Made by a program: the position numbers and the translations under genes. This document shows, piece after piece, positions 21,701-29,857 of a DNA stretch of 64,000 nt. The notes below the pieces were generated by a model that worked only from the letters and a program-made list of their open reading frames with translations, had not been told where the DNA came from and made no database searches. The DNA lies in assembly GCA_010015655.1 (NCBI GenBank), contig ML976662.1:990818-1054817 (forward strand), given 5' to 3'. This DNA is from Bimuria novae-zelandiae CBS 107.79 (taxonomy: Eukaryota > Ascomycota > Dothideomycetes > Pleosporales > Didymosphaeriaceae). The stretch's first letter is position 1; every line of letters starts with the position of its first letter.

Positions 21701-22350
21701 GCCACCGTGATATTCTAAACCAGTTTCTAAAGGAGTGGGATGGCCTGAACGACCTTTCCGTTTTCGTGATGGTGGCGACGAACCGACCGTTCGATCTCGA
21801 CGATGCAGTTATCCGGCGGCTACCGAGACGGTTACTGGTCGACCTGCCCACGGAGAAAGACCGCGCTGCGATCTTAAAGATCCACCTCAGGGGCGAACAG
21901 TTAGATGAGTCGGTCGACCTCGACGACATCGCTAAATGCACACCCTTTTACTCGGGCTCCGATCTCAAGAACCTTGCCGTTTCGGCCGCGCTGGCCTGCG
22001 TCAAGGAGGAAAACGAACAAGCTGCCATCGCGGCCGCCACGGCAGCTTCATCGTCTGCCACCGAATCGCCAGATGAACAATCCGCTCCTACAGGCTCGCC
22101 GCCAAAGATCCCACTCCTCGTCCGCGGCCACGATTACAAGTTTCCGGAGAAGCGCGTCCTCTCGAAGAAACATTTCGACGCCGCACTCACCGAGATCAGC
22201 GCGAGCATCAACGAGGACATGGGCAGTCTGAATGCGATCAAGAAGTTTGATGAGAAGTACGGGGACAAAAAGGGCAAGAAGACGAAGCATATGTTTGGCA
22301 TTGGTGTGAACAAGGGAACGAATGAGGATGTGGTGAGGGTGAGGCCGTAG
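18742..22350 (+). CDS. Large mitochondrial AAA ATPase (Msp1/ATAD1-like AAA domain)
   Basis: 1202 residues from the ATG at 18742; an in-frame GTG seven codons upstream is not a eukaryotic start. The N-terminus (MYGALRTGLRASHRRPPARF, then RRRYPLSPIRARAFHASLSL) is Arg-rich and lacks acids for about 45 residues, a typical mitochondrial presequence. The single AAA domain is near the C-terminus: Walker A GPPGTGKT at residues 911-918, Walker B IVFLDEADAIF with Asp970/Glu971, then ATNRPFDLDDAVIRRLPRR, the arginine pair and RRLPRR form typical of the Msp1/ATAD1 meiotic-clade. The remaining 850 residues are a long, partly disordered fungal extension, some Ser/Pro-rich (about 430-560). Msp1-type ATPases extract misplaced membrane proteins, but this large matrix-directed form is a separate fungal group, so the substrate is uncertain. 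Confidence 0.88.
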   Translation: MYGALRTGLRASHRRPPARFISRRRYPLSPIRARAFHASLSLANNNTPPADPDSKSVDNKDGERKKEEGATSAQAADAGDAVDDADMLAQKLQRSREMTRRYSSALRRSQRKNRAQDLPPVVVPSWFINECVHLSDEMPADQPLRQIVLELRRRGTDEAGSCSLPVHAPGAAVQLLSDFLFQAWGGGLDKDEKRLFARQWALSLGLPGSEQVLQELEDGFYPTSSRAASAHWLRKDDMLRDAEQTAQRLHDDTLAFAIASNELKAAHRARELSPDTLKLVERASERLNPSIDPGLPDNSRRDNNGYVPPFVLAEIRATIVASLSASQPSSSDSFPATKTNLVLHCPSSGRDRELASLLANIAQEQGADVITLNAQDLAEIAGDYLGDLPEPSPHSIRSLAYETYRLSADLENDPFVDEMGDEQEDAGASPSALPSMFSPVPGVSGGFPSGFSKALPFSIVISKTLTNALKTLQQPAQDASSEADTQSRPQTQAESQLEDLKIANVLENLIDASETKRGQQSRSNSDSAIAPSSSTKRETSAPGQGFFNSLMTSTPTPGKVNIERTLPSKAISQFTLSVDVDSATVKSVSKLPGNTKIIHVPDFKELNATHYGGRIIQKLEEIVRKRRIAGERIMIVGTTSSADLTPEMSKSGVQSLQSEGEAGFYRTIVVPVEKVDNTLDILGTIVTNSPTPSREGSKFRRVNIRHIFDMLRRLDPVAAQHLSARETDDSSRAAPALGSISGLSLSRILSYDEVHRISLVALGLHAMDPSSKHLSSVQVALAVGLLQASDQVKFEHVKREFLRGADLPLPIRRYRDSLRAATKKGTSNQDRDRDLERKLEKVSMSATKHEKRLMPGIANPAQIKTTFDQVHVPVDTIDSIRTLTSLSLLRPDAFNYGVLATEKISGALLYGPPGTGKTLLAKAVAKESGSTVLEVSGSQIMDKYVGEGEKNVTAVFSLARKLSPCIVFLDEADAIFSSRDVGRERTSHRDILNQFLKEWDGLNDLSVFVMVATNRPFDLDDAVIRRLPRRLLVDLPTEKDRAAILKIHLRGEQLDESVDLDDIAKCTPFYSGSDLKNLAVSAALACVKEENEQAAIAAATAASSSATESPDEQSAPTGSPPKIPLLVRGHDYKFPEKRVLSKKHFDAALTEISASINEDMGSLNAIKKFDEKYGDKKGKKTKHMFGIGVNKGTNEDVVRVRP

Positions 22351-23624
22351 TGGAGCGTTTGTTTTGTGTATATCTTGTATCATAGATTGATGGGTACATA
22401 GCTTTATCCGATCGAAGGACCCGTGCGGGTCGGGCTTGTAATCGAACCAGGTCGTGGATTAATTAGGAGGTTCGAGAAAGGCGGTGTTTGTCTGGGTGTT
22501 GCTGTGGATAGTGTTGATTACTTGGTGAGCTGTCACATGTTGATTCGAGACTGCACGCGTGCACGAGTGAGAAAATTATGTCAGCCTATGTCGCTGGGAT
22601 GAAGAAGCTCGTAAGCTGCGATATTGGCGCCGAAACAAAAAGACGGGAATAAGATAAGATACTGCACAGAATACCACCCAAGACTAGGAACCAGCTCCAG
22701 ATAGTATACCTTGCCTCGCTGCTCACTCTTCACGCAGTATGAAAAGTATAATGACATAAAACCTAAGCAGTTGTATGAGAACATTCTGCAGGGCGTGGTA
22801 GCAATCGGCGTCGTCGACGCTATCACGTTTGTGTTTCACGCCGTTTTGTTGGAGGGACGGTGATGGACTGCGGGTCTGGACTGTGCGGGTATCTGCTATC
22901 AAGGTGACTAGGAGGGTCGATCCGAGTAGAGTGGCATCGCTGTTTGGAGCGTAGTAGTTGGAAGAATGAGGGGTGGTGATTGTTGACAACGATGAACATG
23001 GAGGAGGTGACGACTCTCAGGGATATTTCCCTTGGGGTTTTACAAGGGAGTTGGTTGGGTTCATTGTGTTGAGATTGAATATTTGTTATGCATGTGGTTT
23101 CCTAAGCCGATCTTGATAGCCCATGAGCACTCGTGATCCTTGGAATCCGAATCGGCATGTTTGGAGCGCGGTTTACTGGTGTTTGAGTTGGTTGAGGTTT
23201 GATTAGAATTTCGTCTTACGCTTGTTCGTGACTTTGCGTTTGTACCACTTGCATCTCGTTTTCTAGCTTAAATAGACAATGTGAATATGTTTCAGAACAC
23301 GTTGGGAACGATGAAGAGACATCGATTTACCAGCTCGCTTCTGGTTCTTCGGCGCAGATGCAAATCATGGCGTCGGATTACTAACGTGGGCACGTCGTCG
23401 TCGTTGTTGTTGTTGTTGTTGAGCTCCGCCTGATTGGTCGTTTGGGATGGAATAGCTCTATCAGCCGGTGACACGACATGAAGTTGAAACGGAACAGCGC
23501 CACAGAACACGAGCGGGTAACAGACCACGGGCCCGTACATAACAGACCGTCTCGTTTACTCTTCTCACTTGGTATCCTTACGACCTACATCTATCGCTCT
23601 GGTACGATTCTCATTCAACCGAAC
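22351..23624. other. Intergenic region
   Basis: No gene seen. It contains the 3' flank of the AAA ATPase and a simple repeat at 23394-23420. Frames here are short and unrelated to known families. Confidence 0.5.
23394..23420 (+). repeat. Trinucleotide microsatellite (GTC/GTT)
   Basis: A run of GTC triplets passing into six GTT triplets, upstream of the F-box pseudogene. Confidence 0.8.
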
Positions 23625-24368
23625 ATGGCGACAACATTTACGTCATCGGACGCAGCTTTAGCTCCACCTATCCTCCGTCTTCCGGTCGAATTACACCAGG
23701 AAATCATCTCTCATCTTGTCCCAGCCGATGTGTTTGACTTTCGCAAGACGAACCGATACTTTCATCGCACTATTGCTCCGATTTCTCCCACGCTCGATGA
23801 CCTCCTCTGCATCGAGAAACGATACAACGGCACCATGGGCTTCGCTTGTAAGCACTGCCTTTGCGTTCGTCCTCAAGCAGAATTTTCTACCGCTACTTTG
23901 AGGGGTAAAACTGGTCCCAACGGCGGTTCTCGATACAAGAGATTCTGCGCAGAGTGTGGCTTTAACGTAACAGAGCGAGAATGTTATTCACCTGGCGCGA
24001 GAGCGGTCGTGAAAGGGCCACCGTAAGTATACTGCGTGTATTGTAGACAGGTCAAGAAGGGACCGTAGGCTAGAGAAGAAGCTTGCGAAAATCATGGCTG
24101 CTGCACTAGGTGCCTCAGGAGGTTAGGGTATAAGTGCCAATTTGGATGTGTTACGGAGAAAGACAAGAAAGACCAGCGAGAAAAAGCGGAAGCGGAACGA
24201 AGGGCACACCATGCTGATCTATATGGAAACATGTATAGGAGCAGGGTGGAGATACCGAAGCGTGTGAGATAAAATGCTAGCGATACGGAGAGTAGCATGG
24301 AGGATGATGATGATGAGTGGGACTACATGCATCGAGACGTGGATGATGATTGGCGTGCATTTAGCTAG
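23625..24368 (+). pseudogene. F-box protein with Cys-rich tail, interrupted by three in-frame stops
   Basis: From ATG 23625 the protein starts MATTFTSSDAALAPP and enters an F-box (LRLPVELHQEIISHLVPADV, then FDFRKTNRYF), the Skp1-binding motif of SCF ubiquitin ligases. A Cys-rich block follows (CKHCLCVRP and RFCAECGF). The frame meets TAA at 24024, yet the same frame continues with VYCVYC, ENHGCCTRC and QFGC, then a charged helix EKAEAERR and HADLYGNMYRSRVEIP, with further stops TAG at 24066 and TAA at 24270, ending at TAG 24366-24368. This order is that of known fungal F-box proteins, so the reading after the stops is real homology. I tested an intron using the GTAAGT at 24023; it gives no valid in-frame acceptor. 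If the lost codons were CAA or CAG, all three are CpA-to-TpA changes. Likely a pseudogene. Confidence 0.75.
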
Positions 24369-24941
24369 TGAGCTCGACGGGATCATGACCGATACTTATG
24401 GCATCGAGCCCTATTGTAGCTTCTGTTTCTGTTTCCCAATATGCAACACCTTCTTTGCGCCCAGTAAGAGTTATCGTATCAAACCTGTTGACAACCAACA
24501 TCATACCGCCATTGCTGGTAGCGATTTATCACTCATAGAATCGAGTGAGTATGCTCTGCCAGTGTATTTGGGGTATGTCTGAGGTATAAACTCATGCTGG
24601 TGCTCGGTACGGTCCGCCTCATACCTCCATTGATGCTACGGTACCATGACTTCGAATGAGCCGCATACTTTGGTAACCGCGACAATCCCAGCAGCAGTGA
24701 AAGCTCATCAGACTCCCACCAGTCTTTCATACTGCAAAATGTACCCACATACACTTTCACAGTGGTCAAAAGCTTCGTCTATTACACGTGACTTTAAGTT
24801 TTCTCATTATACATACCCTCTCATAAAAGCACACCAGCGCCGCTCACACCCACACCCATGCCCTCACGCCGTAGTATCACTCTTAATCCAGATATCATCA
24901 CCTAAGGACAATCCAGCTTCGAAGAAACTAACATACCAAAA
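24369..24941. other. Intergenic region
   Basis: No supportable gene; contains the 3' remains of the F-box gene and the promoter side of the following small protein. Confidence 0.5.
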
Positions 24942-25640
24942 ATGGCTCAGAACAAATCTGCCAAGTTCACCGAGCTCCAAACCATCAGCGCACCGACACA
25001 CGACCCCCAGCACTACACTTCCGCTTCCAAAGTCGCTAAGGTCCTAAGCAACCGCGCTCTACGTGCACCCAGTAAGTCTCCCTACCCCGACCTCAACCTC
25101 CGATGCTCATCCAACACACCCTCAGCCTCAAATTTCCCGAATGAGGCAAAGCAGCGCCAACATCTCGACCTCCCCAAGCCCAAGACGCGCCCCAGCAAGC
25201 TCACACCCCAGCCTCCGATCACGGTCCAACCAAGCAGCTCAAACATCACGCAGCCCGTGACCCATCCGGCTACACAGACCAACGTCAACTCGAACTTCGG
25301 CTCCAACGTCAAATTCAACCTCCACCCCAAAACAACCCCTTATCCCAACCCCAACGGCGCACCCCTCTCCTCATACTGCCTCAACCCCTCCAACTTCACC
25401 GACTTCAGCAAACCTGACCCCCCGGACTCCTCGGACCCCGATCCCCTCACAGACCCAGAGGTCGAGCGCGCGCTGGCGCGGGAGCGTAAGTTGCGCTTGC
25501 GGTTCAAGCGCCGGGGGAAGAAGCAGAGCATCCCTTGGGCGAATGTAGGTGCTGTACTGGTGGTCGTTGCCGTGGTGCTGGTTGGGGTTGTGCATGTGTG
25601 GGCGAAGACAGAGGTGCAAGGTGCCTACGCGCACGTGTGA
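24942..25640 (+). CDS. Hypothetical Pro/Ser-rich protein with a C-terminal membrane anchor
   Basis: Best model is two exons, 24942-25071 and 25126-25640 (214 residues). The 54-bp intron has a consensus GTAAGT donor and CTCAG acceptor and is a multiple of three, so the unspliced 232-residue frame is also open. The middle is Pro/Asn/Ser-rich and probably disordered; PDPPDSSDPDPLTDPEVERA is acidic. A basic patch (RERKLRLRFKRRGKKQ) precedes one clear transmembrane helix (VGAVLVVVAVVLVGVVHVWA), leaving about ten residues after it, which suggests a tail-anchored or single-pass protein with the basic side cytosolic. I recognise no family. Confidence 0.6.
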   Translation: MAQNKSAKFTELQTISAPTHDPQHYTSASKVAKVLSNRALRAPSKSPYPDLNLRCSSNTPSASNFPNEAKQRQHLDLPKPKTRPSKLTPQPPITVQPSSSNITQPVTHPATQTNVNSNFGSNVKFNLHPKTTPYPNPNGAPLSSYCLNPSNFTDFSKPDPPDSSDPDPLTDPEVERALARERKLRLRFKRRGKKQSIPWANVGAVLVVVAVVLVGVVHVWAKTEVQGAYAHV

Positions 25641-26063
25641 TGGCTGCTTGTAGGCGGCGGTGGGGTGGTAGAGACGGTTACGGGATGCATGGTTTGCATT
25701 GACGGGTTTGGTTTCTTTGGGAAGGGAAGGTGCAATGAGGTGTACAGAACGGCAGGATCGGTTGCTGGGGTTTTTGTTCGTACGAAGTAGTTGGGCGTTT
25801 GTCGCCAAACGGATGTAGTAGCTGCGTTGACACTCAAATGTTCATCTTCTCTCGTCTTTAAGACTTGCTGTGATCTGCCTTCATAGTGACTCCACTCCGT
25901 GATACCCAGAAGTAGGAACAACCATTTTAACGCTAGAATAGATGTGGGCATTAGTTTGATGCAGTATTGTAAACTTCAATGGCATTGGATACACTTCCAC
26001 TACAGCTTCGCAACCGAGGACCTGAATGCCTCAGTGCCATTCCGAAACCGTATCGCCCACCGC
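25641..26063. other. Intergenic region between convergent genes
   Basis: Shared 3' flank of the membrane-anchored protein and the dienelactone hydrolase; nothing else seen. Confidence 0.5.
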
Positions 26064-27046
26064 TTACATATGCTTGTGGAAGAAGTCCAGCACCAACTTG
26101 TAGGCCCTCTCGTATTCCGTCTTGACCTTCTCCTGCTCAAGATCTCCTCGTGCTGCCATGAAGCCGTGTACCTTACTAATGTCAGCTTGACCTCACGCCA
26201 CGCCGTATGCTTGAGATGTACACACCTGATCAGGGAACCACTCGACGGCATGAGGCACCTTCAGTTCCTTCTGCCACGCCTCGACATCATCCTTTGGCTC
26301 TTCCCCACTCGGCAACATGATATACGGGATCACAGTACCCTTCGCATCATCGGGCGCCACCATCGACGGATGCGCCGCCGCGGCAACCTTGAACAGCGTA
26401 CTCTCCTGACTGCTCAAGTTGACGATCTTGCCGCCCCAGCAGTAGCCCAAGATGGCCCACTTCTCAATGCCCCTGCTCTTCTTTAGCTCGCCGACGACCT
26501 TGGGAATACGCTCCAGCGTCTTCGGCGGCGCGGCCAGGGTTTGGAAGAACTGGCCCAACTTAGCCTGCTTGTCCTTGTCGTCGCCCGGCGGGTACCACGA
26601 GATGTCGGCGGGCTTTCCGTCGAAGAAGTCGGGCATGAAGACCTGGTAGGGGTGTTCTTTGTCGGTGTAGGCCATGATGTCGGCGCCTTGGATGGTCTGC
26701 GGGAAGAAGCCGAAGATGTCGTAGATAATTCTGCGCAGTTGAATGAGCTTCTCGTGTCTCTTCCGGAAACGGGATTGATCTTACAGGATGCCCTGCTTAG
26801 CATCTTTGGGGCCAGTAGCGTCTGTTCTGTGTGAGCGCTGGGTTCGAAAGCTGCGCAATTGGAGCGATGCGCATCAAGGCTACGCACATGTCTTCATTCC
26901 CTGCACCTCAATGTATTCGCCCTTCTCCTGGTAGCCCTTGCTGACCACTGCTGGCGTGTTGCAGCCTGTAATTGATCAATTAAAAGTTATCCCCCCTTTT
27001 CATCGGATCACGTACAGGCCTGCGACTGCGTAGATCCGGTAGACAT
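26064..27046 (-). CDS. Dienelactone hydrolase family protein (five exons)
   Basis: Exons on the minus strand: 27046-27016, 26965-26888, 26821-26785, 26730-26226, 26171-26064; spliced length 759 bp, 252 residues, all junctions in frame with GT-AG introns. The alpha/beta-hydrolase nucleophile is Cys146 in GYCWGG, the dienelactone hydrolase form of the nucleophile elbow, and His219 in DQVHGF is the catalytic His. The N-terminus contains IYDIFGF and the C-terminus KLVLDFFHKHM, both typical. Bacterial members open dienelactones in chloroaromatic breakdown; fungal ones have broad or unknown substrates. The start MSTGSTQSQAC was chosen, but an in-frame ATG at 27172 adds 42 residues that are Arg/Ser-rich with no acids, a possible mitochondrial presequence. 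The products may therefore be dual localised. Confidence 0.88.
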
Positions 27047-27306
27047 GTTTGCGACAAGTTGTAGCACAAAGGGAGTCTTCGGTGTTGCTCTCGGCGCAAT
27101 TGAAGTTCTGGTGAAAGTTGAGAGAAGTGGTCGTGGGGCTCGACAACAGATAAGAGGAGTCAAGACGCGCATGATGTTATCGTTCCTAGTATTTGTCAAT
27201 AGCTGCTTTCTTTAGCTTCAGGTGGGGCTGCTCTTCTCCAATTGCATGATGTCACTACCAAACGCGGGGTAGCTCCGATGCTATCAAATTCACGCTACAA
27301 AACAAG
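27047..27306. other. 5' flank of dienelactone hydrolase, up to the Tc1 insertion
   Basis: Contains the alternative upstream start codons (27172 and 27199, in frame). The Tc1 element sits about 260 bp upstream of the proposed start, so it may have displaced promoter elements. Confidence 0.4.
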
Positions 27307-27308
27307 TA

Positions 27309-27368
27309 CAGGTGGTAGCATGAATCGATGAGTAGTGGGGCTTAGCGCAAGGGCCATGGAAGTGCATC
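27309..27368 (+). repeat. Tc1 element left terminal inverted repeat
   Basis: About 60 bp, inverted match to 28476-28535 with at most one or two differences at the inner end. Confidence 0.88.
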
Positions 27369-27424
27369 GAACCTGTCACAAATACAGCGTATTTTATATA
27401 CAAATTTAGGACTAGCTTCATGGC

Positions 27425-28412
27425 TCAGAATGGTGTGTGCCCTCCACGAGCTGCGAGGACAGCCTGGCAGCGATCTCTCATATTCGTACAGTACTTCTGA
27501 ATCTCACTCAGCGCAAGTCTCTCCCACTCCTCTTGAATATATGTAATCAGCTCTGCCTTCGTCGTTGGGAACCTCTTTTGTACGCGTGATTTGAGTAGTC
27601 TCCACGCGTTCTCGATAGGGTTGAGATCGGGAGAGCAAGCTGGCCACCAAAGCAGGCTGATAGCTCGCTCGTGAAGAGCCTGCTTCGTGGCCTTGGCTGT
27701 GTGGGAAGAGGCTTTATCTTGCATGAGGAGGCTGTTGGCTATACCCACACGGAAGATCTCATGCTCCTGCTTGAAGCTCTGGATGAGAGGGATCACACGC
27801 TGGATATAGGAGACTGAGTTGAAGTTACCCCAGGTCTCTCGGTCCCATACGAGGGCCCTTTGAGCCATCTCCACCTATACAGGCCCAGACGTGTACGCAG
27901 CTGAAGTCCTTGAACTTTGGCACGCAACAGGCCTGGGGATGCTTCTCCTCTAGCCTCCGTGTGACGTACACCTTTCCTCGCCCTACTTGAAACGAGGCCT
28001 CGTCAGACCAGATTACTCTATTCCAGATCAATTGAGGCCAGGCTATGCAGATAGCTGCCCACCAGAGTCGATTGTTGATATGGATTCGTGTGAGAAGAGG
28101 CTTCTCTGTAGCTACACGTCGGTAATAGCCCTCCTTGGCGAAGGCCTTCGTGAGCGTACGTTGATCAAGGTTGATGTTGAGCTCGTGAGAGGCTACAGCG
28201 TGAGAAACGAGGCGTTGGCGGAGAGGAGTACTCAAGAGAGCAGACCTACCGCGCGGCTTTAAGGGAGTAATCTGCTCCTTCGTACACCGGCGTACAGTCT
28301 CGTATGGGATTTGGAGCTCTCGAGAGATCCATGTACATGGCCAGCCAGCAGTATAGTGTAGAGCGTGTATACGGGCGCGTTCTTGATAGCTGAGACGATG
28401 GTGGATAGCCAT
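27425..28412 (-). pseudogene. Tc1-type DD34E transposase with a single frameshift
   Basis: Two overlapping minus-strand frames make one transposase. The N-terminal frame (28412 down to about 27850) starts MAIHHRLSYQERARI, has paired helix-turn-helix DNA-binding segments and the first catalytic Asp in WSDEASF. The C-terminal frame (to 27425) has the second Asp in LMQDKASSH and the Glu in SPDLNPIENAWRLLK; 34 residues separate Asp and Glu, the DD34E Tc1 signature. The frames meet near 27850, where GGDGSKGP should lead into VWDRETWGNF; a two-base loss or one-base gain explains the break. Only this lesion was seen. Confidence 0.88.
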
Positions 28413-28475
28413 GCATTGTTAGTCATAGGTGATTCATGAAATATATACTGATTTCTATTGGAGTAAGGAATATTC

Positions 28476-28535
28476 GATACACTTCCATGGCCCTTGCGCT
28501 AAGCCCCACTACTCATCGATTCATGCTACCACCTG
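28476..28535 (-). repeat. Tc1 element right terminal inverted repeat
   Basis: Inverted copy of 27309-27368, followed by the TA target duplication. Confidence 0.88.
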
Positions 28536-28537
28536 TA

Positions 28538-28875
28538 CGTATAGGGCCTTTTCATCGGCTACAGAAAGCACGGGTAGAAGGTCGTCCGGGGCCGATGAAC
28601 AGTCTCGCATCAGATTGTGCCTTCGCTCTAACGCTCTCCAGCGGGTAGCAAAGAAGAAAAGACCCGCGGACGACACTCTGCGATCACGAGACTACTCTAA
28701 TACATATAAAAAGAAAATGAAAGAGCACCCAGCAGTACCGAAACGCTCACATAGAATACTCCAATCACTCTCCCTTTTCACCCATATTCCCGCAAGTATT
28801 CTTCGAAAGGAGAAACGCCCCGCCTCTCACTGAACAATGGCCGCGCCAACTCCGATCCTCCTTATTCATATCATC
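28538..28875. other. Intergenic region
   Basis: Right flank of the Tc1 element; no gene recognised. Confidence 0.45.
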
Positions 28876-29519
28876 CTACTGGTACCAACGGTCATCCACA
28901 TTTAGAAGCTTGATCATTCGTTTCTCATACGCTTCCCGATTGAAGCTCGCAGCTTTCCTGCCCTTCCTCGCCTTAAGCTTTGAGTGAGCGTGTGCCCGTC
29001 CTTTCACCCAATCCCCCGTCGTGAAACCAAATTCATCTTTCGCATCCATATCAGCGCCCCTCTCGATGAGTAGCTTAATGATATCGATCTGCTCCTCGGG
29101 GTCGAAGGAATATGGTTCGTAACCAAGCGCTGCTCTCCGTTCCATGTCGTCAACTTCGGCGTAATGCGCGGCCACGGCTTCGAGTAAGGGCGGGCCTTTT
29201 ACGGATCGTCCTCCCCATAATCCTCCTCGTCCTCGTCATCGCCCACTTCATCGTCATTTCGGGGATCTTCAAGACGCTCGTGAGGAGGAGCTTCGTCGGC
29301 GTATTCGTACGGATACTCCCTTACCGGGCCAGCATTCACATCCGCGCCTCCGTCTAGCAGCACCTTGACTTTCTCCAGATCGCACATCCTGCAGGCCCAA
29401 CATAACGAATCTGTGCCGTCCACTTTCGCGCCCCGTGTAATGAGGAATCTGAGTTCGGCGGCGGGACAGTCTGGGTCGGCTGCTCCTGTCACTAAGGGCG
29501 TCGGGCCGCTGGGCTCCAT
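28876..29519 (-). pseudogene. Small ankyrin-repeat protein, one frameshift
   Basis: Two adjacent minus-strand frames belong together. The first (29519-29199) begins MEPSGPTPLVTGAADPDC and has ankyrin-like ELRFLITRGAKVDGTDSL and KVKVLLDGGADVNAG, then an acidic run ending EDEEDYGEDDP. The second (ending 28876) reads VKGPPLLEAVAAHYAEVDD, then IIKLLIERGADMDAKDEFG and a basic tail ending WYQ. Joining needs a one-base change at about 29197-29206. Together about 215 residues with two or three ankyrin repeats, a protein-binding fold. No intron fits the junction. It could be an assembly error instead of a true pseudogene. The true start could be upstream. Confidence 0.6.
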
Positions 29520-29857
29520 GGCGGGAGGGGTGCTCTTTTGGAGCAGAATTGGGGATGAGTATACGTTCGTAGGTGCTGCGTCTACGCGAGGTTCACTTCC
29601 GGCATGCAGGTGTGCGACAGGTATGCATGCATGCTACCCTGCCGCGCCGATACCCACGAGAGGTCAAAGAACTGTGCGCAATACAACAAGCACACACACA
29701 ACCAGAACAAAAATACCGGAACCGCCATGAATGGATCTCAGATCACGCATGAATGATATGTTCCTTTTCATAATGCTGGAAAATGCAGTGCAGGTCTACC
29801 ACATACACGCTGTATATGCACGTCTACCAGTCTACCTATCTATCATGCATGCACCGT
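29520..29857. other. Intergenic region
   Basis: Between the 5' side of the ankyrin gene and the 3' end of the BTB gene. Nothing further seen. Confidence 0.45.

Larger units (their letters stand above)
27309..28535 (-). mobile_element. Tc1/mariner element, nearly intact
   Basis: 1227 bp flanked by TA (27307-27308 and 28536-28537). Inverted repeats of about 60 bp begin CAGGTGGTAGCATGAATCG and are almost identical. The interior keeps normal base composition and a nearly complete transposase on the minus strand, unlike the AT-biased elements elsewhere in the window, so this is the youngest insertion here or escaped RIP. Confidence 0.93.

Noticed and set aside
24023..24069. A 46-bp intron that would remove the first stop codons of the F-box gene
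   Set aside because: GTAAGT is present, but using the TAG at 24066-24068 as acceptor puts the rest out of frame with the homologous tail; shorter acceptors give introns of 24-28 bp.
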